Assembly: GCA_964370375.1 (NCBI GenBank)
Contig: CAYJIX010000018.1
Span: 1-38,320 of the forward strand
Source: CAYJIX01 sp964370375
GTDB taxonomy: Bacteria > Desulfobacterota > Desulfovibrionia > Desulfovibrionales > Desulfovibrionaceae
Direction of reading: 5' to 3'
Length of the DNA: 38,320 nucleotides
In this document: piece by piece, positions 16,504-24,807 of the stretch
How the letters are laid out: the number at the start of each line of letters is the position of its first letter
Position numbering within the stretch: position 1 is the stretch's first letter
Notes under the pieces: generated by a model
The model's input: only the letters and a program-made list of their open reading frames with translations
Told to the model about the DNA's origin: nothing
Database searches by the model: none
Made by a program: the position numbers and the translations under genes

Positions 16504-17238
16504 ATGAACTACACCATCACGCCGCTTCCCATGGGCTTTTTAGAAGTGAGCACCTCTGTACTACAACGATTGCGCGGTTTTTATGATCGCATACAGTCCT
16601 CGTGCATTGTTTGGCTCGTTCAAGGCGATAACAAAACCATCCTTGTGGATGCCGGACCAAGCAGCATAGAATGGAGCGAAAAATACCATCGCGTCATGTC
16701 GCGCACCCCTGAACAACACATTGTGCCTGCCCTTGCAGAACACGGCCTGACCCTTAAGGATGTTGATGCTGTAATTTTAACCCATCTGCATTGGGACCAT
16801 GTGCATGGTTTAAAGGATATTCCGGATGTACCCATTTATGTGCAACAAAAAGAAGTGGAGTACGCCTTAAATCCCTTGCCTTGTGATGCCAGAGCATATG
16901 AAGCCGATTTGGATTCGCAGCCTTTTCAAAAACATATGGATCGCTTTATCCAGCTTGTCGGCGATCATGAAATCATGCCTGGCATACGGGTAATGCTAAC
17001 CCCAGGGCACACCCCCGGCTCGCAAGCTATCCTTATTGATACCGAACGAGGCGTACACGCTCTTATGGGAGACACTGTCAATTTATACAGCAGCTTAGAC
17101 TTTGATCCGCCGTGGCCTCCAGGCATTTTTCAAAACCTTCATGACTTTTACAGCTCTGTTGAGCGCGTCCAAAAAGTAGCAGATGTTTTATTGCCAAACC
17201 ACGATCTTCGAGTACTTGGCAAACAATTTCCGGAATAA
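16504..17238 (+). CDS. Metallo-beta-lactamase-fold hydrolase (AHL-lactonase/AttM-like)
   Basis: 244 aa, RBS AAGGAG. The dinuclear zinc site is complete: HLHWDH at residues 94-99 (H94, H96, D98, H99), H169 in TPGHTPGS, D190 in LMGDT and H233 in LPNHD. The spacing and length match the N-acyl-homoserine-lactonase branch of the fold. Many members of that branch hydrolyse other lactones or esters. There is no signal peptide, so it is cytoplasmic. Between a TRAP permease and dehydrogenases, opening a sugar-acid lactone is more likely than quorum quenching. That is inference from context. Confidence 0.88.
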   Translation: MNYTITPLPMGFLEVSTSVLQRLRGFYDRIQSSCIVWLVQGDNKTILVDAGPSSIEWSEKYHRVMSRTPEQHIVPALAEHGLTLKDVDAVILTHLHWDHVHGLKDIPDVPIYVQQKEVEYALNPLPCDARAYEADLDSQPFQKHMDRFIQLVGDHEIMPGIRVMLTPGHTPGSQAILIDTERGVHALMGDTVNLYSSLDFDPPWPPGIFQNLHDFYSSVERVQKVADVLLPNHDLRVLGKQFPE

Positions 17239-17239
17239 T

Positions 17240-17252
17240 CCTAGACACTAGG
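17240..17252 (+). repeat. Short palindrome CCTAG-ACA-CTAGG after the MBL gene
   Basis: Perfect 5-bp arms directly after the MBL stop; CACTAGG recurs near 17308, just before the alcohol dehydrogenase ribosome site. It is short enough to be chance. Confidence 0.25.
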
Positions 17253-17327
17253 TAAAGCTTATAAAATCTAACTCAAACACAATGTAAAACCTTTAACAAC
17301 GCATCCACTAGGATAAGGAGTAACATC

Positions 17328-18470
17328 ATGGCTTTTGCATTCAGAACAGCAATGAACATCAAATGTGGTTCCGGCGTGGTAGATTCCCTTGGCAGCGAAG
17401 TCAAACAAATGGGTTTTTCGCGCGTACTTTTTGTTACAGACCCCGGCCTTAGCAAGGCAGGCGTCAGCGATAGAGGTATTTCTTCGCTCAAGCAAAGTGG
17501 CATTGACGTAGCCTTATTTGACGCCATTGAGCCCAATCCCAAAGACACCAGCATTGAAAAAGCTTGGGATGAAGTAAAAGATTCCGGGATTCAGGCTATT
17601 GTAGGCCTTGGCGGCGGCAGTGCCCTTGATGGAGCCAAAGCAGTGGCAGTTTTGGCCACTAACGGCGGCAAGCTCAATCAATACGACGGTGCAGGCACCA
17701 TTAAAGTTCCGGCATTGCCCATCATCGCCATTCCCACAACTGCAGGAACAGGGAGCGAAGTAACCTCCAACGCAGCCATCACAGACAGCGCGCGTCATTA
17801 CAAAATGTCCTTGCGCTCTCCGCATATTATTCCTTCGTTAGCCTTGCTGGATCCTTCACTTTTAGCTACCTTGCCTGCCGGCATTGCTGCTGAAAGCAGC
17901 ATGGACGCCATCATTCACGCAGCAGAAGCCTTTTTGTCCAACAAGTCAAACCTACTGTCAGACGCATTGGCTATTGAAGCGTTAGAGTACCTCTGCCCCA
18001 ATATCCGCCCCTTTATCGCTGCCAGATCCAATGCAGCGGCTGCAGAAAAAATGCTTTTGGGCAGCATGTTTGCAGGTACAGTCATTGGCAACACCGGAAC
18101 CGGCTGTGACCACGCTTTAGCCAGAGCCCTTGGCGGCGCCCATGACCTTGGACACGGCCTTGGCTGTTCTCTCTTGTTCCCTTATGTTGTGCGCTTCAAC
18201 TTCATTGCCAATCCAACAAAATACCGTAAATTTGCCCAGCTTTTGGGCTTGCGTGTAGAGTGCTTGCCTGATTCCAAAGTGTGCGACTTGCTTGTGGATG
18301 AATTGTTCCGCCTCTTGGCAGATCTTGGTATTCCGCATAAATTGAGCATGCTTGGCCTTGGCGATATGGATATTGAAACCATTGCTAAAGTAGCTGCCGG
18401 CAACAGCGGCCCGAACCCGCGTTCCGTCACCCCCAAAGATCTTGAGAAAATTTTGCGAGAAGCCATGTAA
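17328..18470 (+). CDS. Iron-containing (group III) alcohol dehydrogenase
   Basis: 380 aa, the normal size for the family, with RBS ATAAGGAG. The NAD-binding glycine-rich GLGGGSALDGAK is at residues 93-104 and PTTAGTGSEVT at 136-146. Metal ligands D193, H197, H262 and H276 are all present. These enzymes interconvert primary or secondary alcohols and aldehydes or ketones with NAD(H). As the last gene of the cluster it could oxidise a hydroxylated substrate to the aldehyde used by the ALDH, or reduce an aldehyde product as an electron sink. Dihydroxypropanesulfonate dehydrogenases described in desulfovibrios are, as I recall, of this class, but nothing here proves a sulfonate substrate. Confidence 0.92.
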   Translation: MAFAFRTAMNIKCGSGVVDSLGSEVKQMGFSRVLFVTDPGLSKAGVSDRGISSLKQSGIDVALFDAIEPNPKDTSIEKAWDEVKDSGIQAIVGLGGGSALDGAKAVAVLATNGGKLNQYDGAGTIKVPALPIIAIPTTAGTGSEVTSNAAITDSARHYKMSLRSPHIIPSLALLDPSLLATLPAGIAAESSMDAIIHAAEAFLSNKSNLLSDALAIEALEYLCPNIRPFIAARSNAAAAEKMLLGSMFAGTVIGNTGTGCDHALARALGGAHDLGHGLGCSLLFPYVVRFNFIANPTKYRKFAQLLGLRVECLPDSKVCDLLVDELFRLLADLGIPHKLSMLGLGDMDIETIAKVAAGNSGPNPRSVTPKDLEKILREAM

Positions 18471-18479
18471 CTATTGAAA

Positions 18480-18499
18480 AAACGCCTTTCTAGGTGTTT
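18480..18499 (+). terminator. Short terminator-like stem after the Fe-ADH gene
   Basis: AAACGCCT (18480-18487) and AGGTGTTT (18492-18499) pair over 8 bp with one wobble around TTCT, ending in three Ts. Weak intrinsic terminator at the end of the cluster. Confidence 0.4.
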
Positions 18500-18541
18500 A
18501 TAGGCAAAATTTTCTTGCTATTTTGGTGACATAATAAAGAT

Positions 18542-18573
18542 GCCGTATCTGGTGCCATTGGCACCGATACGGC
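18542..18573 (+). repeat. Long inverted repeat closing the catabolic cluster
   Basis: GCCGTATC-T-GGTGCC (18542-18556) and GGCACC-GATACGGC (18560-18573) form a 14-bp stem with one bulged T and a 3-nt ATT loop. No T-run follows on the + strand. It is GC-rich compared with its surroundings. It probably forms the 3' end of the upstream mRNA, or a barrier between the cluster and the next gene. Confidence 0.6.
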
Positions 18574-18753
18574 GTACAAACAATTGCAGAAGCTAAGCGA
18601 CTATGGTATGGCATACAAAAGCTGTTTTACGCCTGTACCACCAAATACCCTTTTTGTACTTGGAAACGTGTTATGGACTTGTTCGCCGCATAGTACGGAA
18701 TAAGAACACCATACCACAACACATTGCAGGCGGTATACCTTGAAGGAGTATCC

Positions 18754-19308
18754 ATGCTTAATCCAAAACAGTGTGTCCTTTTTAGTGGTGGCGCAACCGG
18801 AACAGAGCAGTTTTTTGGTGCCCAAGCTGAGGCGTGGGGCATTGAAGAAGTAAACTACAGTTTTGAGGGGCATCAGATGGTGCGCACACGCGGTGTACGC
18901 ATGCTCACCACAGAAGAACTGGCCCTCAAAGATGTAAGCCTTACCTATGTGTCACGGCTTATGGGACGCGAATTTACCAAAGCCCCCTTGTTCCGCAAAG
19001 TACTGCAATCCATTTGCTGGCAGGTCAGCAGTGGACAACAAGTCATTGTTGTGGGCAACATCCAGCCTGATAATACCGTCAAAGGCGGTACCGGATGGGG
19101 GGCAGAATTTTCTAAAATCTGTAACAAGCCTTTATTTGTATTCGATCAAGACCGTGACGCTTGGTTTACATGGGAGCGCGATTCTTGGAAGGCAGAAGCT
19201 GCCCCTGTTATCGCCCAAACACGCTTTACGGCTACTGGCACGCGTTTTCTTGAGGCAAATGGTCGTAAGGCCATTGTAGAGCTTTTCGCGCGCTCCTTTG
19301 ACCGCTAA
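18754..19308 (+). CDS. SLOG/Rossmann-like protein of unknown function
   Basis: 184 aa from the ATG at 18754 (RBS AAGGAG; a TTG at 18724 in frame is less likely). I do not recognise a named family with certainty. The N-terminus CVLFSGGATGTEQFFGAQAEAWGI has the strand, GG-x-TG loop and helix of a SLOG (DprA/LOG/YpsA-like) nucleotide-binding fold. A second conserved-looking stretch, VIVVGNIQPDNTVKGGTGWGAEF followed by KPLFVFDQDRDAWFTW, matches the second half of such folds, where a G-rich loop closes the pocket. There is no signal peptide or membrane segment. It is monocistronic, with a strong terminator after it. It may bind a nucleotide or related metabolite; no enzymatic role can be claimed. 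Confidence 0.65.
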   Translation: MLNPKQCVLFSGGATGTEQFFGAQAEAWGIEEVNYSFEGHQMVRTRGVRMLTTEELALKDVSLTYVSRLMGREFTKAPLFRKVLQSICWQVSSGQQVIVVGNIQPDNTVKGGTGWGAEFSKICNKPLFVFDQDRDAWFTWERDSWKAEAAPVIAQTRFTATGTRFLEANGRKAIVELFARSFDR

Positions 19309-19348
19309 GACCCATCCCTAAAACCACACTCAATCGCATCAAAACATT

Positions 19349-19385
19349 TTGCCTGAGAATTCAATATTCTTGGGCAATTTTTTTT
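19349..19385 (+). terminator. Rho-independent terminator of the SLOG gene
   Basis: TTGCCTGAGAAT (19349-19360) pairs with ATTCTTGGGCAA (19366-19377) with two wobbles and a 5-nt loop, followed by eight Ts. Confidence 0.85.
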
Positions 19386-19619
19386 ATTGTATCAAAACCG
19401 CGCATTACTGTAATGTCCATACAAATGTAATTTTTTTTCTTATTTTATTTACAAATTCCGAAAAATATGCTCTCTTTTAAGTGCTTCTTTCATCACTTCT
19501 TCTTTGTAGCGACAACTCTCCCCTCATGCACCGACAAGCTTATTTTCATCGTTTTTACTTTACTTTTTTATGGTTTGCAAAACAATATGTAGTTTTAACA
19601 TTCTTGCCGGAGGTGGATC
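19386..19619. other. AT-rich region upstream of the chemoreceptor
   Basis: About 230 bases without a gene between the terminator and the chemoreceptor start. T-rich, presumably promoter DNA; I see no confident sigma-70 or sigma-28 match. Confidence 0.4.
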
Positions 19620-21797
19620 ATGAAAATACGGACAAGTGTTTTTTTAGCAAATCTATTTGTAATACTGATGATCTTAATAAGTTTTTATTTGCTACTGCGG
19701 GCAAATAATATTTTTCAAAATGCACATGCCGTAACGCAGAACAACAAATATCTTGCTTTATTAGCTACTGAGCTAAGCGACAGCTCAAAAAACCTGACGC
19801 AGTCTGTGCGACTCTATGTTGCCAATAATGATACCAGCTACAAAGATGTTTACGATACAATAGTTGATATCAGAAGCGGTAACAAACCTAGGCCACGTGA
19901 CGCAGCAATTGCTCCGGGTCAAAATGTCGCTTTACTCGACCTTTTGCTCAAATACGGTATTTCAGATGATGAATTTGCTTTACTTGAAAAGGCCAATGCT
20001 CTTTCAAATGCCCTTATTGCAAGTGAAGTAGAAGCCATGAACGCCATGCAAGGAAAATTTAAAGACAGTTCAGGCAATTACTCCGTAAGCGGGCCTCAAG
20101 ATAAAGAATTGGCCATGCGCTTAGTTTTTGGCAGAGGATATGAAAATGAATTGGAAAAAATTCAGCAGCCTTTAAAAACTTTCCGTGAAAAGTTAAATGC
20201 TCGTACATCTCGTGGTGAAGAAGAAATAAAAAGCGATTTTGCGCCAACTATTTTTGCCGCCGTAATATTTATGGGTTTAAGTATTTTGTTTGCTTTTATA
20301 TCATACATATTTGTGCACAAACATGTTGTTCACCCAATAGAAAAGCTTACAAACTTTGCAAACAAAATAGGCCAAGGCGATTTAAAATCTACGCTTGACA
20401 TCCAGCGCAAAGATGAAATCGGTCAAGTGGCAGACGCATTACGTCACATACCTGAGACTATAAATATTATCATAGGAGAATACGAGCGTCTGTCTGACAG
20501 GATCGCCTATGGCGAGCTGGAAGTTAGAGGCAACCATGAACGCCTTAGTGGTGATTTTACACACTTGATATCCGGAACAAATGCAATTTTAGATCGTTTC
20601 TGCATGCTACTTGACAGTCTTCCCTCTCCTGTTGCTATTTTTGACCAAGACAAACGCATTTTATATTTTAATGAAATAGCAAAAAAATTATGCGGAAATG
20701 ATGTTTACGGCAAAGACAGCCAAGAAATTTTCTCTCCCGCTGATAGAGGAACACCTTCAGACGCCATGCAGAATGCCTATGCAAGCCTTAGCCCGTGCAA
20801 TGGTGAAACATCAGTAAACATGAACAATATGAATATAGAGATTGTTTACACAGCGGTTCCTTTGTTTGATAAAAACAATAAATTTTCTTGCATGCTTGTG
20901 CTCATTACTGATGTTAGCAATCTTAAAAGAATTCAAAATGCCATCCGCGATGTTTCCACACACGTGGCAAATGTTTCAAATCAAACGGCCATAGCAACGG
21001 ATCAGCTTTCTGCTAAAATTCAAGATGTTGCAGCAGGAGCTACTGAACAACGCGAACGCGTCATGAGAACTTCAGCTGCAATGGAAGAAATGACTGCAAC
21101 CGTTATTGAAGTATCAAAAAATGCAGAAGAAGCAAGAACTCAAGCAGAAAGGACTCAAGAAAAAGCGCGTGAAGGAGCTGAACTTGTAGAGGAAGTTGTT
21201 GTTGCCATTAGCGAAGTAAACAAGGTATCAAGCGAACTATCTGAAAGCATAAAATCCCTTGGCTCGCAAGCAGAAGCCATTGGCAGTGTCATGGGTGTGA
21301 TTTCAGACATTGCAGATCAAACAAACTTGTTGGCACTCAATGCCGCCATTGAAGCAGCCAGGGCTGGGGAAGCAGGCAGAGGCTTTGCTGTTGTTGCTGA
21401 TGAAGTTCGTAAGCTTGCAGAAAAAACCATGACTGCCACAACAGAGGTAGGTAGCAGTATCAACAATATTCAACAATCTACAACGCTTAATATTACATAT
21501 TTCACCAACACCATGAAGCTTATAAATAATGCGACAACATTGGCAAACACCTCAGGGCAAGCCCTGTCTGAAATTCGTACTTTAGCTGAAAAAAATGCAA
21601 GCCTGATTACTGCCATTGCTACTTCCTCTGAAGAACAATCTGTAACGTCAGAGGAAATCAATTCCTCAGTTGACGAAGTGAATCAAATTGCCGCGCACAT
21701 TTCAGACCAGATGGACGAAGCGACCTCAGAGGTTCAAAGCCTGTCTGTTTTTGCAAACGAGCTACAACAAAACTTAACTAAGCTATCGCAATGCTAA
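19620..21797 (+). CDS. Methyl-accepting chemotaxis protein with PAS domain
   Basis: 725 aa, RBS GGAGG. Membrane helix 1 is at about residues 7-26 and the periplasmic sensor region at about 27-207. Helix 2 is at about 208-232, followed by a HAMP domain (VVHPIEKLTNFANKIGQGDLKSTL). Next come a PAS domain at about 330-430 (LPSPVAIFDQDKRILYFNE), then the methylated coiled-coil signalling domain. The highly conserved hairpin tip, IADQTNLLALNAAIEAARAGE followed by GRGFAVVADEVRKLAEKT, is at about 558-603. The C-terminus lacks a CheR-docking pentapeptide. It signals through CheW and CheA to flagellar motors. The cytoplasmic PAS suggests it also senses redox or an internal ligand. By eye the gene is more AT-rich than its neighbours. 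Monocistronic with a strong terminator. Confidence 0.93.
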   Translation: MKIRTSVFLANLFVILMILISFYLLLRANNIFQNAHAVTQNNKYLALLATELSDSSKNLTQSVRLYVANNDTSYKDVYDTIVDIRSGNKPRPRDAAIAPGQNVALLDLLLKYGISDDEFALLEKANALSNALIASEVEAMNAMQGKFKDSSGNYSVSGPQDKELAMRLVFGRGYENELEKIQQPLKTFREKLNARTSRGEEEIKSDFAPTIFAAVIFMGLSILFAFISYIFVHKHVVHPIEKLTNFANKIGQGDLKSTLDIQRKDEIGQVADALRHIPETINIIIGEYERLSDRIAYGELEVRGNHERLSGDFTHLISGTNAILDRFCMLLDSLPSPVAIFDQDKRILYFNEIAKKLCGNDVYGKDSQEIFSPADRGTPSDAMQNAYASLSPCNGETSVNMNNMNIEIVYTAVPLFDKNNKFSCMLVLITDVSNLKRIQNAIRDVSTHVANVSNQTAIATDQLSAKIQDVAAGATEQRERVMRTSAAMEEMTATVIEVSKNAEEARTQAERTQEKAREGAELVEEVVVAISEVNKVSSELSESIKSLGSQAEAIGSVMGVISDIADQTNLLALNAAIEAARAGEAGRGFAVVADEVRKLAEKTMTATTEVGSSINNIQQSTTLNITYFTNTMKLINNATTLANTSGQALSEIRTLAEKNASLITAIATSSEEQSVTSEEINSSVDEVNQIAAHISDQMDEATSEVQSLSVFANELQQNLTKLSQC

Positions 21798-21875
21798 ACA
21801 AAAATGATAGCATTCGTCACAGGTAAAGCGATGTTTTAAAACTCCTTGGTTTTAGTTTTTTACCAAACTGGCAAG

Positions 21876-21911
21876 GCCCTTGTGCAAGTGATTGCGCAAG
21901 GGCTTTTTTTT
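21876..21911 (+). terminator. Rho-independent terminator of the chemoreceptor gene
   Basis: GCCCTTGTGCAA (21876-21887) pairs with TTGCGCAAGGGC (21892-21903) with one wobble and a 4-nt loop, followed by eight Ts (21904-21911). Confidence 0.92.
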
Positions 21912-22009
21912 GTAGTATTCTAACAAGCTATCCAAAAAAATGCCCGTCTGTTACTAAAGTTCATCTTGACGCAATATGCGCGATACATTCAACCATAAAA
22001 AGGCGCCTT

Positions 22010-23257
22010 ATGACATATTCAACACAAACCAAAATTCCACTTTCAAGGATGGAAACAGATCAATCATACAATATAGGCGTTTATGCTCTTTCCTTTCTGG
22101 CTGTCATGGGGATATCGTTGACAGCGCCTATCCTGCCAGATATTGCCAAAGCTTTTCATGTGTCCGAAACTTCCGTTGGCTGGGTGATTATAGCCTTTAC
22201 CATACCTTGTATAGCAGTGTCGCTTGTATGCGGCGTTTTATCAGACCTTTTGGGGCGCAAACCTGTTGTTCTTGTTGGTATTACTATTTTTAGCCTTGGA
22301 GGTGTTTTATGTGCTGTAGCTACTAGTTTTGAAGCGTTGTTGTTCTTTCGGGCTTTTCAAGGCATTGGAGGAGGAGTTACCGGGGTCATGTATACCATGC
22401 TTGTGGCAGACAGATATACAGGCATAGAGCTGACCAAACAAATGGGCACAACGACAGCGGTTTTAAGCCTTGGCATGGCTGTATTGCCCTTGCTTGGAGG
22501 ATGGCTTGGTGAAATATCATGGCGTTGGCCATTTATTGCCACAGCAGCAGGAGGATTTGTAGCCTTTATGTACATATTCATTCCGTTGCGCAAGCCGGCA
22601 GGTGATTTTAACCTTCGCGCTTATGTGGGTAGCATGCGTTCAACACTTACAGACAAAAATATACTTGTGATTTTTGTTTTGACATTCTTTGGGTATAGCA
22701 TTTTTTATGGTCCTATCAACACCTACTTCCCCCTTATGGCTAATGCTCGTTTTCACGCAACCTCAGCGCACATTGGCCTTGTTTTTTCCTTAGGTGCTCT
22801 CGGTTCAGCGGCTATTTCTGCTTCCTTGGTGTACCTTGCGCGCCACATATCGCTACGTCACTTAATGCTTGCTGCTGCTGTTGGCTATGCCCTTGCACAA
22901 GTGCTTATGATGCGCACAACCTCTTTGTGGAGCTGCATTATGCCTCTGTGTATATGTGCCTTAGCTAGAGGATTGTATGTTCCTATACTGTATAAAACCT
23001 TGGTTGCCGACTCAAAGCCTAAAGAGCATGCTTCGCTTATTGCTCTTAATAGTGCTGTTTTTCGGCTAAGCCAAAGTGTAGCCCCGCTAGCGTATGGGCT
23101 TGCTTGGACAGCGCAAGGCTGGACAGGCCCTTATTGGCTTGGCCTAGCTGTAGCATGTAGTATTGGCCTTATAATCATGGTCTTTTTTGGAAAAGAAGGG
23201 GCGCACAGTAAACCCGGAACAGACATGCAAGGCGTTCACCACAATCTGCATTATTAA
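22010..23257 (+). CDS. MFS transporter, DHA1 (Bcr/CflA-like) drug or metabolite exporter
   Basis: 415 aa with 12 predicted membrane helices. MFS motif A is visible between helices 2 and 3 (CGVLSDLLGRKPVVLVG). The motif C-like AFQGIGGGVTGVMYTMLVADRY around helices 4-5 is typical of 12-helix DHA1 antiporters. Proton-driven export is likely; the substrate is not predictable. I kept the ATG at 22010 because a later ATG at 22049 has its Shine-Dalgarno-like sequence too close. It stands between two unrelated transcription units and is convergent with trkH; no terminator with a T-run is evident in the 90-bp gap. Confidence 0.85.
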   Translation: MTYSTQTKIPLSRMETDQSYNIGVYALSFLAVMGISLTAPILPDIAKAFHVSETSVGWVIIAFTIPCIAVSLVCGVLSDLLGRKPVVLVGITIFSLGGVLCAVATSFEALLFFRAFQGIGGGVTGVMYTMLVADRYTGIELTKQMGTTTAVLSLGMAVLPLLGGWLGEISWRWPFIATAAGGFVAFMYIFIPLRKPAGDFNLRAYVGSMRSTLTDKNILVIFVLTFFGYSIFYGPINTYFPLMANARFHATSAHIGLVFSLGALGSAAISASLVYLARHISLRHLMLAAAVGYALAQVLMMRTTSLWSCIMPLCICALARGLYVPILYKTLVADSKPKEHASLIALNSAVFRLSQSVAPLAYGLAWTAQGWTGPYWLGLAVACSIGLIIMVFFGKEGAHSKPGTDMQGVHHNLHY

Positions 23258-23346
23258 AGGATTTTGCAAGCTGATGTATCTTTGCCATGCTCAACAATAG
23301 CTAGTAATGCCGAAATGTTATTGTTGTAAGAAAACTGCTTCTGTTC

Positions 23347-24807
23347 CTATTTTCTCCAAAATTCCGGCAACAAAACAATAAGTAACGCGTATATTTCAAG
23401 CCTTCCAAGCAACATCATGAACGTCAATACCACTTTAACCATTGTCGGCAAAGGATAAAAAGTATCCACAGGACCCACCATGCCAAGCCCCGGGCCCACA
23501 TTGGAAAGGCAGGCCAGTACCGCAGAAAAGCTCGTAACAATATCAAGCTCGAACAAGCTCAAAAACACTGTTCCTAGGCATAATAAAAGTAAAAAAATCA
23601 ATAAAAAAGCCAGCACTCCCATAATGGCCATTGGCGTAAGCGCTCTGCCTTCAATTTTGATCCGCCGAACAGAATGAGGATGTACCATTCGAAAAAGCTC
23701 GTAACGAAGCACGCGTCCAAGCGTAAGAACCCTGATGATTTTAAACCCACCACCTGTAGATCCTGCACAGCCCCCTATGAACGAGCACAATACGATAATC
23801 ACCCAAATAGCAGGCGGCCATAAGACGTAATTTTCTGTCACAAAGCCTGTAGTTGTGATGATGGAAACTATCTGAAACGTTGCAGCCCTCAACACGGTTT
23901 CAACATCACGAAGGCCTGAAAGCGTGTATTTGCCCTCAGCCACAAGCACCACCATGGTGAAAAGTACACTTATAGCTACAATTTGTATGTATAAGCGGCT
24001 CTCTTCCGTATAAAAATAACCGCCAACCTTTCCTTTTAACATGCGGTAATGTAAAGTAAAGTTTATGCCAGCCATAAACATAAAAGCTATAATGATCCAC
24101 TGGATTGTGGGACTGGGAAAAGCTGCAATTGAGGCATTTTTTGTGGAAAAGCCCCCTGTGGCCACAGTGGCAAAGGTATGATTAACGGCATCAAACAAAT
24201 CCATGCCAGCTAAAAGCAACAGCACAATTTCCAAAACAGTCATAAGTCCATACACGGCCCAAAGCAGCTTGGCCGTATCTTGTATTCGAGGAGTAAGCTT
24301 GTCCGGCCTTGGGCCCGGGGCTTCTGCCTTGTAAAGCTGCATCCCACCAACACCTAGGGCTGGCAAAATAGCCAAAGAAAAAACAATAATCCCCATGCCG
24401 CCAAGCCAATGGGTTAGGCTGCGCCACATCAACAAGCCTTTGGGTGTGGTCTCTAGATCAGTAATAACAGTCGCCCCTGTGGTGGTAAATCCAGAGGCTG
24501 ATTCAAAGATGGCATCCACGGGCAAAAGCTGCCCTGTAAAGATGTAAGGCAAGCTGCCCAAAAGTGCCGCTGCAAGCCAGCATAGCCCGACAACAGCAAG
24601 GCCTTCGCGGCTACCAAGGCTTGTTTTGCCTTTAGGTTTAAACAGCACAAAAAAAACACCAAGCACCAGGCCGCTAAAAAGCGCACCGCCAATTCCAAAA
24701 GCTGCACCGTCTGCATAATAGAGCGACACCCCAAGAGGCAGAAAAAGACAAGCGCTTATGCTTAACAGCAAGACCCCCATGATGAACAAAACAGGCCGTA
24801 TCATCAT
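23347..24807 (-). CDS. trkH: Potassium uptake protein TrkH
   Basis: 486 aa, the usual TrkH length. The four selectivity-filter loops of the SKT family are readable in order: SASGFTTTGATV, TVATGGFST, ITTTGFVTEN and CLSNVGPGLG. The intramembrane Arg-rich helix (GRVLRYELFRMVHPHSVRRIKI) sits between the second and fourth repeats. TrkH is the K+-conducting subunit in the inner membrane, gated by TrkA. Its ATG overlaps the trkA stop by four bases (ATGA), so the two are translationally coupled. Confidence 0.94.
   Translation of the reverse strand: MMIRPVLFIMGVLLLSISACLFLPLGVSLYYADGAAFGIGGALFSGLVLGVFFVLFKPKGKTSLGSREGLAVVGLCWLAAALLGSLPYIFTGQLLPVDAIFESASGFTTTGATVITDLETTPKGLLMWRSLTHWLGGMGIIVFSLAILPALGVGGMQLYKAEAPGPRPDKLTPRIQDTAKLLWAVYGLMTVLEIVLLLLAGMDLFDAVNHTFATVATGGFSTKNASIAAFPSPTIQWIIIAFMFMAGINFTLHYRMLKGKVGGYFYTEESRLYIQIVAISVLFTMVVLVAEGKYTLSGLRDVETVLRAATFQIVSIITTTGFVTENYVLWPPAIWVIIVLCSFIGGCAGSTGGGFKIIRVLTLGRVLRYELFRMVHPHSVRRIKIEGRALTPMAIMGVLAFLLIFLLLLCLGTVFLSLFELDIVTSFSAVLACLSNVGPGLGMVGPVDTFYPLPTMVKVVLTFMMLLGRLEIYALLIVLLPEFWRK

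Noticed and set aside
16504..17238. Quorum-quenching AHL lactonase
   Set aside because: The zinc site fits the family, but the catabolic context favours another lactone; no acyl-homoserine-lactone genes are present.
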